Assembly: GCA_015663065.1 (NCBI GenBank)
Contig: DQSX01000125.1
Location: forward strand, 1 to 30,306
DNA length: 30,306 nucleotides
Direction of reading: 5' to 3'
Source: Sulfurovum sp.
GTDB lineage: Bacteria > Campylobacterota > Campylobacteria > Campylobacterales > Sulfurovaceae
This document shows positions 8,314 through 15,261 of the stretch, in pieces. The notes below the pieces were generated by a model. That model ran no database searches. It saw nothing but the letters and a program-made list of their open reading frames with translations, and was not told where the DNA came from. The position numbers and the translations under genes are program-made. Positions within the stretch are counted from its first letter, which is position 1; each line of letters begins with the position of its first letter.

Positions 8314-9345
8314 CTACAGACAAATATCACCAATGACAATAAGGTCTTCTATTTTGTAGTTTTTATGGCTTTTCTTAAGGTCAAACAGTGCTCTGCCTTT
8401 AGTGAACTCTCTCTCATCATGTTCATCAAGATACGATGCCACTTCATCCATCAGTTCATATTCAAATAAAAGATACAGGTAGGCATGCTGTGCACGCGGA
8501 TATTCATTTTGATACTTTTTAAACAAAGCAAGGTTCTCATCCGGGGAAAACTGTTTTTTTGTAATGTAAGCAATTTTTGTAAAGTCGTTACAGGTAAGCT
8601 TCAGGGCAGCAACAAAATCATCGAGGATCTCTGTACTGAGCTCAACGCCTTCCTTGTTGTCTACTCTGTTAAGCATGACAAAAAAGTTTTCTACATCAAA
8701 TACTTTGGCATATTTTCTTGCTTTAAAGAAAGACTCCTGTGCTGCGAAAAGCTCTAGGGCTTTTTTACGTACAGGGTCGGAAAATGAGCTATAAGACTTC
8801 ATTACCTCTTCAACATATTTACTGTCTGTTGCCAAACGGTTCAGTCTGTTTTGGATGAGTAAAGGATTCCCTTCACTAAAGACTTTTGACATTTTATTCT
8901 CTTTGAGATCTACATACTCTCCATTTTTAATTTTCGAGATGATGTTAAAAGTTTTTGTCAATCTTGGGCTCATACCCTCAACTGAGTCCAGAACATGAAC
9001 ATTGGCTTTGCTTAAAAGGGTAGCAGCAGTGGAAATTTCATCAGTTGCATATTTTTGCTCTTTTGGTTCATTCACCATGGACCAATACAATGCATCTTCA
9101 AGTGTTGCGGCATCTCTATGCCACTTTTTGAGTTTAAAATAACTTTTGAGACCGTAAAAGATCATATGTATCACTGTAAATACAAGTAAAGCCACCATAG
9201 GCAACACGATCCATACCGCTACAGGAAAATTGAAATTAATCCCCATTAACTCCACCATATAGTTGTTTGGATTCATTGTATATGCAAAAGCACCTACCAT
9301 AGCGATAAGTGTTACTGCCGCAAAAATATATAACCCCAATCTCAT
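8314..9345 (-). CDS. membrane-anchored helical protein with LapA-like N-terminus
   Basis: A 343-residue protein of unknown function. Two membrane helices lie at about 4-23 and 41-67 with a short loop between, a layout like the LapA (DUF1049) domain. A long, mostly helical, charged cytoplasmic part follows (about 70-343), which could be TPR-like, as in residues such as LFKKYQNEYPRAQHAYLYLL. AAGGA lies 6 bases before the ATG. It sits between dksA and dusB with 12-13 base gaps, so it is co-transcribed. The same position is held by a conserved hypothetical membrane protein in C. jejuni as I recall. A link to lipopolysaccharide control through LapA/LapB-like parts is speculation. Confidence 0.8.
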   Translation of the reverse strand: MRLGLYIFAAVTLIAMVGAFAYTMNPNNYMVELMGINFNFPVAVWIVLPMVALLVFTVIHMIFYGLKSYFKLKKWHRDAATLEDALYWSMVNEPKEQKYATDEISTAATLLSKANVHVLDSVEGMSPRLTKTFNIISKIKNGEYVDLKENKMSKVFSEGNPLLIQNRLNRLATDSKYVEEVMKSYSSFSDPVRKKALELFAAQESFFKARKYAKVFDVENFFVMLNRVDNKEGVELSTEILDDFVAALKLTCNDFTKIAYITKKQFSPDENLALFKKYQNEYPRAQHAYLYLLFEYELMDEVASYLDEHDEREFTKGRALFDLKKSHKNYKIEDLIVIGDICL

Positions 9346-9358
9346 CTTCTATCCTTTT

Positions 9359-9715
9359 TTATTGTTGTTCTTTTTCAGTGATCTCCCGGCATGCTATACA
9401 AAAACGTGCAAAGTTCTTCACTTCAAGTCTTGGCAGCCCTATAGGCTCTTCACACATTTCGCAGATCCCGTAAGTTCCTTGTTTTATTTTATCTAAAGCA
9501 AGTTCAATTTCGTTTAATTCTTTACGCTGTTGTACCAAAATTGCACTATCGACGATGGTTTTTGCAGAAGTTGCCGCATAATCACCTTCATCATTAAGCT
9601 CCAACTCTCTCATTCCATCCAGCTCAAGTGCTGTGCCTGCAAGATTTTTTTCAATCTGTACTTTTCTTGTTGTTAATTTCTCACGAAAGTTTTCTAACTG
9701 TGGTTTTGTAAGCAT
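9359..9715 (-). CDS. dksA: DksA-family RNA polymerase-binding transcription factor
   Basis: DksA enters the RNA polymerase secondary channel and, with ppGpp, shifts transcription from rRNA to biosynthetic and stress genes. It has 118 residues from MLTKPQLENF; the open frame runs further upstream but overlaps rlmH, and AGGAAG precedes this ATG. A coiled coil is followed by the tip sequence DEGDYA (42-47), which keeps the two aspartates and the alanine known to matter in E. coli (DPADRA). The four-cysteine zinc finger is C85, C88, C106 and C109 (YGICEMCEEPIGLPRL ... FCIACR). It is shorter than E. coli DksA, as is normal in Campylobacterota. It is co-transcribed with rlmH and the genes around it. 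Confidence 0.94.
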   Translation of the reverse strand: MLTKPQLENFREKLTTRKVQIEKNLAGTALELDGMRELELNDEGDYAATSAKTIVDSAILVQQRKELNEIELALDKIKQGTYGICEMCEEPIGLPRLEVKNFARFCIACREITEKEQQ

Positions 9716-9728
9716 TCTTTGATTCTTC

Positions 9729-10190
9729 CTATTTATGATATGGATGATTATTGTTGATCGTAAGCCCTCTGAATATCTGCTCCAATAAAACAACTTTCAC
9801 CAGTTTATGTGAAAGCGTAATTTTACCAAATGATATTGCAAAATTACATTTGCTTAAAAAATCCCTCTCAAAGCCGTATGCACCGCCAATAAAGAAGTTT
9901 ACAGTCACGCTATCCTTAAGCAGTTTTGCAAAACTGTGGGAATCCACCTCTTTTGAAGAGGGATCCAAAGCAATGTTTATTCCCGAGTTCAAATATTTTT
10001 TTAAGGCTTTGCTGTATGACCTTTGTGCTGCTTGGGGAGAAATATCATGCGCTTTTGCAATCTCTTTGTCAAAAATCTCTATGACCTCTACTTTTGCAAA
10101 AGGCTTGGCAATTTTAATATAATGTTCAATAAGACCTGTATAAAGCTTCTCTTTACTCTTTTTATCGATGATGATAAGGTTTATTTTCAT
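9729..10190 (-). CDS. rlmH: 23S rRNA pseudouridine-1915 N3-methyltransferase
   Basis: RlmH is a SPOUT-fold dimer that uses S-adenosylmethionine to methylate pseudouridine 1915 in helix 69 of 23S rRNA. At 153 residues the protein is full length. The family marks are FFIGGAYGF (99-107), SHKLVKVVLLEQIFRG (127-142) and the C-terminal HPYHK (149-153), which ends the protein as in other RlmH proteins. It lies 11 bases after the GIY-YIG gene and 13 before dksA. The sequence diverges in the N-terminal half, as usual. Confidence 0.95.
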   Translation of the reverse strand: MKINLIIIDKKSKEKLYTGLIEHYIKIAKPFAKVEVIEIFDKEIAKAHDISPQAAQRSYSKALKKYLNSGINIALDPSSKEVDSHSFAKLLKDSVTVNFFIGGAYGFERDFLSKCNFAISFGKITLSHKLVKVVLLEQIFRGLTINNNHPYHK

Positions 10191-10201
10191 AGATACTCCA
10201 T

Positions 10202-10453
10202 CTATCTGTTTTTAGCGATGAGTAACAACTTCTCTTCGCGTGTCATTTTTTTCTTGATCTCATATTCTCTTTTTGACGCAGTGCTCCTGTCGGGGTACTC
10301 TTCAGTATAGACCAGCTCCACCGGTCGCCTTACTCTTGTATATTTCGCACCTTTGGGCGAAGCGTTATGCTCTTCAATACGTCTTTCCAGTGCTGTAGCT
10401 ATGCCTGTATATAAAGTGTTATCCGCACATTTTACTATATAGACGTAATACAT
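10202..10453 (-). CDS. GIY-YIG nuclease-superfamily protein (YhbQ/UPF0213 type)
   Basis: An 83-residue single-domain GIY-YIG protein. The motif appears as YYVYIVKCADNTLYTG at the N-terminus, then an arginine-rich helix ERRIEEHN, then SKREYEIKKMTR with the acidic residue expected for metal binding (sequence given here in part: ASKREYEIKKKMTREEK). This short UPF0213/YhbQ class is widespread; E. coli YhbQ has been linked to DNA processing, but cellular roles are poorly known. It starts 2 bases after the previous gene's stop, so the two are translationally linked. Confidence 0.9.
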   Translation of the reverse strand: MYYVYIVKCADNTLYTGIATALERRIEEHNASPKGAKYTRVRRPVELVYTEEYPDRSTASKREYEIKKKMTREEKLLLIAKNR

Positions 10454-10455
10454 AT

Positions 10456-10956
10456 TTATCTTTCATTCTCTAAAGAATAGCCTTTAAAATATACACGTAG
10501 TACATCATTTGAAATAAATATTCTGTCAGAATAAATTTCTGTTTTAATGAGAAAATCTCTTTTTTTTATTTCTCCAAAAGTTCTGAAGTAGAGTGTCAGT
10601 ATCTGTGGTCTGTTTGAAAGCAAGTCAAGGTCTTTGAGTTCTATAAAATACTCTCTGTCCATATGTAAAAATTTATAAAATTCCCTCATATCAAACGTAT
10701 ACAGTTTTTTATTGTGTATCCGTCTTTTTTCTATCTCTTCATACAACTGTTTTTCAAGTCTTTTGTCGTTAAGCTCTTTTAAGATATTGTCTTTTTCTTC
10801 GGGAGTGTACTTTTTATACTGTTTAGAAAGATTTTCTTCTTTATTTTCTGAAAGACGTTTGGCATTAAGCTGCTCAATAATGTATTTTTTTTCTTCATCA
10901 CTATAGATATTTTTCTGAGAGAATGCCTCTATCTCTTCTACCGTATTGAGTTCCAC
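10456..10956 (-). CDS. soluble charged protein, unknown function
   Basis: Not recognised. It has 166 residues and no membrane segment. The N-terminal half (about 1-90) is rich in lysine and glutamate and helical, with two copies of a similar stretch (SDEEKKYIIEQLNAKRL at about 19-35 and TPEEKDNILKELNDKRL at about 51-67), so an internal repeat of about 17 residues spaced about 32 apart. The C-terminal half is more mixed, with beta-like stretches (LLSNRPQILTLYFRTF, RIFISNDVLRVYFKGY). The start is GTG with AAGGA about 8 bases upstream. It is the first gene of the run down to dusB, behind the promoter at 11018. Confidence 0.75.
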   Translation of the reverse strand: MELNTVEEIEAFSQKNIYSDEEKKYIIEQLNAKRLSENKEENLSKQYKKYTPEEKDNILKELNDKRLEKQLYEEIEKRRIHNKKLYTFDMREFYKFLHMDREYFIELKDLDLLSNRPQILTLYFRTFGEIKKRDFLIKTEIYSDRIFISNDVLRVYFKGYSLENER

Positions 10957-11017
10957 GTCTCTTTTCCTTGCTTTTATTAAATGATGTAATACTTGTACAT
11001 TTTATATTTATAGAAGG

Positions 11018-11023
11018 ATTATA
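11018..11023 (-). promoter_or_regulatory. -10 box of the minus-strand dksA-dusB operon
   Basis: The minus strand reads GATATAATCC, a perfect TATAAT about 62 bases before the GTG at 10956. It is the only good -10 in this direction in the 170-base divergent gap with metG, so it probably drives the run of genes from 10956 down to dusB. Confidence 0.5.
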
Positions 11024-11073
11024 TCATAATTTAAATTACCCATAACACAGCACTTTTTAGCTAGAATCTTCTC

Positions 11074-11079
11074 TATAAT
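11074..11079 (+). promoter_or_regulatory. -10 box of the metG promoter
   Basis: CTCTATAATTT contains a perfect TATAAT about 47 bases before the metG ATG. A T-rich run (CACTTTTTAG) sits where a -35 would be, as is usual for Campylobacterota sigma-70 promoters. I see no T-box or other leader structure in the short 5' region. Confidence 0.5.
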
Positions 11080-11126
11080 TTTACACTTGTCTGTAAAACC
11101 AAAAACTCATTTGTTAAAGGTCTACT

Positions 11127-13097
11127 ATGTCATCTTCTTCCAAAACCAGCTCTTGTCATAAAAACGCATATATCACTACTCCTATCTACTATGTAAACGA
11201 CATTGCCCACATCGGTCATGCCTATACAACCATTATTGCCGATACCCTTGCACGTTACTCACGTATGTCCGGACTCGATACCTATTTTCTTACCGGAACC
11301 GATGAACACGGTCAGAAAATAGAAGAAGCCGCAAAGTCCAGAGGCAAAACAACACAAGCCTATGCCGATGAGATCTCTGCAACATTCAAAGACCTCTGGG
11401 ATGAGTTTGACATCTCTTATGATAAATTCATCAGAACTACCGATGAAGACCACAAGGTCGGTGTGCAAAAAGCCTTTTCGATCATGCATAAGAACGGTGA
11501 TGTCTATAAAGACCACTATAAAGGACACTACTGTATCTCCTGTGAAACATTTTTTCCCGCTTCTCAACTGGTAGATGATGAATTCTGTCCGGAATGTGGT
11601 AAGCCTACGACCATTGTTGAAGAGGAGAGCTACTTTTTCAAACTCTCTGCCTATCAGGAAAAACTGCTTGCCTGGTACAATGAAAACCCCGACTGTATCC
11701 TTCCAAAAAGCAAAAGAAATGAAGTGATCCGTTTTGTAGAAGGCGGACTGAATGACCTCTCCATTACCAGAACCTCTTTCGACTGGGGTGTGAAACTGCC
11801 AAAAGATCTCAACGATCCGAAACATGTGATGTATGTCTGGCTCGATGCACTGATGAACTATGTCACAGCACTGGGTTACGGAAAAGATGATGCAAACATG
11901 GACTTCTGGCCTGCACGTGTACACCTCATAGGTAAAGATATTTTACGTTTTCATGCTATCTACTGGCCAGCTTTCCTTATGAGTCTCGGGCTTCCTCTGC
12001 CGAAACATATTGCAGCACACGGCTGGTGGACACGTGACGGGGAAAAGATGTCCAAATCAAAAGGAAATGTAGTGAACCCCAGAGAAGTGGCAAATGCTTA
12101 CGGACTGGACAACTTCCGTTACTTCATGCTCAGAGAAGTTCCTTTTGGCGGAGATGGTGACTTTTCGCAAAAGGCCCTTATAGACCGTATTAACTCTGAC
12201 CTTGGAAATGACCTTGGAAATCTGCTTAACCGTCTCATCGGTATGTCAGGAAAATATTTTGAAGGCAAAGTAGACTCTAGCAATGTTGCCAAATATTATC
12301 AGACTGAACTGGACGAAGTACATGCTTCACTGGACAAACTCGAACCACTGCTGTTTGATATGCAGATCCACAGATACCTTGAAGAACTTTGGAGACCACT
12401 GGCTGTTGCCAACAAATCCATTGACAAGTACCAGCCCTGGACACTGATGAAAGAAGGCAAAGAGGAAGAAGCCATGGCACTCAACGGTCTCATTGCCGCT
12501 ATTCTTGCCAAAGTTTCCATCATGCTCTACCCTGTCATGCCTGAAGTCTGTACCAAGATCGCTACAGCACTGCATTTCAAGATAAACAATGACTCCTGGA
12601 ATGCCATGGTAAAAGGTACAGCGCTTTTGGAACTGTTCACACTTGAAAAGATAGAACCGCTTTTCCCACGTGTGGAAGAGCCGCTTCTGCAGCAGGTTGA
12701 ACCGCTTGATAAAAAAGAATCACCAAAACAAGCTGTAAAAAAACCAGAAAGTACCAAAGAGGAAGGTATAGCGCTTATCGGTATTGATCAGTTCTTCCAG
12801 ACCTCTTTAAAAATAGGTACAGTGGTAAAAGCTGAAGAGGTACCTAAGAGTAAAAAACTTCTTCTGCTGCAGGTGGATGTGGGTGAAGAAAGTCCGAGAC
12901 AGGTGGTTGCAGGTATCAAAGAGTGGTACTCTGCAGAAGAGATGCTAAACACTCAGGTTTGTGTTGTAGCCAACTTGAAACCTGCCAAACTGATGGGTCA
13001 TAAGTCTGAAGGTATGCTGCTTGCAGCCAAAGATGAAAACGGTCTGTGTATGATCCGTCCCGAAAAGCCAAAAGCTGTCGGCACACCGATAAGCTAA
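11127..13097 (+). CDS. metG: methionyl-tRNA synthetase
   Basis: Class I synthetase that charges tRNA-Met. It has 656 residues. The HIGH signature is at 28-31 (NDIAHIGHAY). One zinc knuckle is visible (CISC ... CPEC, about 137-160). KMSKSKGNVV is near 307. The anticodon-binding helical domain follows, and a linker rich in Lys, Glu and Pro (about 525-550) leads to a C-terminal tRNA-binding OB fold (IGTVVKAEEV ... ANLKPAKLMGHKSEGMLLA), which serves as dimerisation domain in bacterial MetRS. The downstream Mur-like gene starts 10 bases later, so the two form an operon. Confidence 0.98.
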   Translation: MSSSSKTSSCHKNAYITTPIYYVNDIAHIGHAYTTIIADTLARYSRMSGLDTYFLTGTDEHGQKIEEAAKSRGKTTQAYADEISATFKDLWDEFDISYDKFIRTTDEDHKVGVQKAFSIMHKNGDVYKDHYKGHYCISCETFFPASQLVDDEFCPECGKPTTIVEEESYFFKLSAYQEKLLAWYNENPDCILPKSKRNEVIRFVEGGLNDLSITRTSFDWGVKLPKDLNDPKHVMYVWLDALMNYVTALGYGKDDANMDFWPARVHLIGKDILRFHAIYWPAFLMSLGLPLPKHIAAHGWWTRDGEKMSKSKGNVVNPREVANAYGLDNFRYFMLREVPFGGDGDFSQKALIDRINSDLGNDLGNLLNRLIGMSGKYFEGKVDSSNVAKYYQTELDEVHASLDKLEPLLFDMQIHRYLEELWRPLAVANKSIDKYQPWTLMKEGKEEEAMALNGLIAAILAKVSIMLYPVMPEVCTKIATALHFKINNDSWNAMVKGTALLELFTLEKIEPLFPRVEEPLLQQVEPLDKKESPKQAVKKPESTKEEGIALIGIDQFFQTSLKIGTVVKAEEVPKSKKLLLLQVDVGEESPRQVVAGIKEWYSAEEMLNTQVCVVANLKPAKLMGHKSEGMLLAAKDENGLCMIRPEKPKAVGTPIS

Positions 13098-13107
13098 GAG
13101 GATAAAG

Positions 13108-14088
13108 ATGAAAATTGAAGATATTATAAATCTGACCGAAGGTGTACTTACAAACACACCAAAAGTACAAGCCATTCAGGCTGCCACTGTATATCCTTCA
13201 AAAGTTGACCATGGGGATCTTTTTTTCTCTTCTTCCCAGGAGGAGATAGACAAAGCTATCCAAAACGGTGCTTACGCCATCGTTTATGATGATGAGAACA
13301 TAGTCAAAAATGATGATGAGATCGCCTGGATCAAAGTATCGGACATTCAGCTTGCCGCGTTTAAACTCATTCGTTATGTGGTCATTAAAAAAGAGGCAAG
13401 TTTTTACCTTTTAAGTGCACATGAGCTGACTTTCCTGAAAATGATACTTGAACATAAAACCAACATCTCTTTCATTGCAAATGACTGGCGAAAAGCCTTT
13501 GAACAGATCTTGAATTCGGCAGATTCTCTCTTTGTCGGTACAGACAAAGAACTAATGCAGCTTATTAAGCCAGATGTGCAGAAACTGAACAAAGAAGTAG
13601 ACGGTTACCCTGTCTCTGATACACTTTTTAGAACCACATTTAAAGTAGGGTCTTTTGTCTATCAGGAGAAAGAATTGATCCCTTTCCATTTAGAGTATCT
13701 CTTACGCGCTGTTGATTTCTGTGAACAACAGGAACTGCCTTACTCCATAGACAAGATCAAATACACCAAACACTTTTTACCCGTATTTATAGACTTGAAA
13801 CTCAAAAGTACCAGACCGAGCAACTCGGACAGGGTAGCTATTTTTACAGACAACCTTTCAGATATCACCAAAGCCAGAGAGTATGTCATGCGCTCGAACA
13901 TGTGGGTAAAAAGTATTGTCCTGACACCACCCAAGACCAAAGTTCCCCACATAGACCATCCTCATTGGTTCAACAATGAAGAAGAGGTACGGGAGCTGCT
14001 TAAAAACATTCACTTCAACTATGCATTTATCTATAATGCAGATAAAAGTATTTTAAATACGATCAAGGAAGAGTATTCACTCTTTTAA
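13108..14088 (+). CDS. Mur-ligase-like protein lacking the ATP-binding P-loop
   Basis: A 326-residue soluble protein. The first 90 residues match the N-terminal UDP-precursor-binding domain of MurE/MurF ligases: an ATVYPSKVDHGDLFFSS stretch, like the DSRKVKPGDLFFA motif, then IDKAIQNGAYAIVYDD like the EAIANGAAAVV motif. The rest should hold the ATPase domain, but no GTNGKT P-loop or other nucleotide motif is present, so it is unlikely to be a ligase. The C-terminal third looks like an alpha/beta domain (SDRVAIFTDN ... SNMWVKSIVLTPP). It follows metG by 10 bases with an AGAGGA ribosome site. I recall an unannotated protein after metG in other Campylobacterota. Function is unknown; a precursor-binding or regulatory role is a guess. 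Confidence 0.75.
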   Translation: MKIEDIINLTEGVLTNTPKVQAIQAATVYPSKVDHGDLFFSSSQEEIDKAIQNGAYAIVYDDENIVKNDDEIAWIKVSDIQLAAFKLIRYVVIKKEASFYLLSAHELTFLKMILEHKTNISFIANDWRKAFEQILNSADSLFVGTDKELMQLIKPDVQKLNKEVDGYPVSDTLFRTTFKVGSFVYQEKELIPFHLEYLLRAVDFCEQQELPYSIDKIKYTKHFLPVFIDLKLKSTRPSNSDRVAIFTDNLSDITKAREYVMRSNMWVKSIVLTPPKTKVPHIDHPHWFNNEEEVRELLKNIHFNYAFIYNADKSILNTIKEEYSLF

Positions 14089-14095
14089 ATCTTTC

Positions 14096-14449
14096 TTATG
14101 AAGGGCGATTTCCTTTACGACGCTCTTCTCCTGTATACTTTACATCAGTGAGGTCTTCAAAGTCATTTTCCAAGCTCACTTCAGCCATAAATTCAAACTC
14201 TTCAAAGTGTGATGCCCTGACAGTAAAGGATAGGTCAGTCACATGTACCATATTCCATTTTTGTGCAAAGACCTCTTTTTGAAAAGATACATGTGCTGAG
14301 ACCAGCTTTGCATCACTATAGGAAAAACGTACAAATTTCGGTTTGAGTTCCATCAGTCTGATCTTATCGATCTTGTCCTGTTTTGACTTCTCTGCAAAAT
14401 CCTGGTCTACATCCTTTTTTTTACAGCTGAAATACTCTCCGACCAACAC
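14096..14449 (-). CDS. small hypothetical protein, downstream part of a frame-broken gene
   Basis: Not recognised. This 117-residue open frame can only start at a GTG (14449) with no ribosome site. It reads LVGEYFSCKKKDVD, then a soluble mixed domain (LMELKPKFVRFSYSDAKLV ... NMVHVTDLSFTVRASHFEEF) and a basic tail, GEERRKGNRPS. The natural start appears to be the ATG at 14532 in the neighbouring frame, which has a strong AGGGGGG ribosome site. The two frames join if one extra A is added to the A6 run at 14450-14455, or by a -1 slip there, giving about 145 residues. It ends 7 bases from the converging Mur-like gene. Confidence 0.6.
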   Translation of the reverse strand: MLVGEYFSCKKKDVDQDFAEKSKQDKIDKIRLMELKPKFVRFSYSDAKLVSAHVSFQKEVFAQKWNMVHVTDLSFTVRASHFEEFEFMAEVSLENDFEDLTDVKYTGEERRKGNRPS

Positions 14450-14532
14450 TTTTTTAAAGGTGCGCCCGGAGGATCTGAAGGCAGTGCCTCTTCTTTATTT
14501 TTCACAAATACTTTTTTAATAGCTTTTATCAT
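14407..14532 (-). CDS. upstream part of the frame-broken small gene
   Basis: A 41-residue frame starting MIKAIKKVFVKNKEEALPS and reading DPPGAPLKK up to the A6 run, after which it continues as CWSESISAVKKRM and stops. The ATG has a strong ribosome site (AGGGGGG, overlapping the stop of the methyltransferase gene). The sequence T TTA AAA, in frame at 14453-14459 on this strand, has the X-XXY-YYZ form of a -1 slippery site. Reading on in the -1 frame gives KKVLVGEYFSCKKK and the long frame of the feature at 14096. It is a true gene start, a mutated gene or a sequencing indel; the sequence alone does not decide. Confidence 0.5.
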   Translation of the reverse strand: MIKAIKKVFVKNKEEALPSDPPGAPLKKCWSESISAVKKRM

Positions 14533-14540
14533 AGACCCCC

Positions 14541-15179
14541 CTACTTTTTCTTTATTACAACGATGTTTTTTCCATTGTCATCTACAAGCCTGCATTGACA
14601 AAGTGTACTTAGTACTTCAAAGGTCTCCACTGTAAAAAATACAATATGCGTAGGATCCTGCGTGTAATACCAGTGCATAAACGGACCCATCTCATTGGGA
14701 TGGAACTCAGTCTGTATCGCCAAGTATCCTCCGCTGTTCAAACGCTTCAGAAGGCTTTCAAATACCTCTTTTGGCTGCTGCAGGTGCTCAAACACTTCTG
14801 TGCTTACGATGAGATCATATTTTTTATCTTCATCCAATCCATCCGGATGATAAAGGGGATCGTAGTAGTCACAGTCTATCCCTTCTTCTTGCAGCATACT
14901 TGCCAACAGTGTGCTCTTTCCACAGCCAAAATCCAAAGCATTTTTCGGTTTTTGCACCAAAGAAAGTACAAAGTCAAGAAAACGTTTAAAATAGGCTCTG
15001 TACCCTTCATTGTCATCTTCATTTTCATGCAGATCATAGCGCTCTTTCTGATCGTTTATCTCTTTATAGACCGAAGGATGTTTAAAGATGTACTCACAAT
15101 TACTGCAATGGTAGTAGAGCATTTGCTGCTTTTCATTCATAAACATCATTGTAGGTTCATCACAAATATTACATCTCAT
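14541..15179 (-). CDS. class I SAM-dependent methyltransferase with N-terminal zinc ribbon
   Basis: A 212-residue protein. A zinc ribbon leads (C3, C6, C25, C28: CNIC ... CSNC), followed by a Rossmann methyltransferase core. Motif I is ALDFGCGKSTLLA (81-93). The acidic residue of motif II is in IDCDYYDPLYHP, and motif IV is YDLIVSTEVFEHL. This is the Methyltransf_23 style, seen in ubiquinone, sugar or small-molecule methylases, often with a zinc ribbon. The substrate is unknown. Its stop overlaps the ribosome site of the small broken gene downstream, so the two are co-transcribed. It is divergent from the TRAP binding protein. Confidence 0.88.
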   Translation of the reverse strand: MRCNICDEPTMMFMNEKQQMLYYHCSNCEYIFKHPSVYKEINDQKERYDLHENEDDNEGYRAYFKRFLDFVLSLVQKPKNALDFGCGKSTLLASMLQEEGIDCDYYDPLYHPDGLDEDKKYDLIVSTEVFEHLQQPKEVFESLLKRLNSGGYLAIQTEFHPNEMGPFMHWYYTQDPTHIVFFTVETFEVLSTLCQCRLVDDNGKNIVVIKKK

Positions 15180-15261
15180 TTTTACTCTTTATCTTGGTAC
15201 AAAGGCTTAATTATCATCTTTCTTATGTTACTATTAAATTAATTAATGCAAGGGTTATGTG

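Noticed and set aside
11259..11924. 221-codon minus-strand open frame opposite metG
   Set aside because: It is fully antisense to an intact methionyl-tRNA synthetase carrying HIGH and zinc motifs; the long shadow follows from its codon use.
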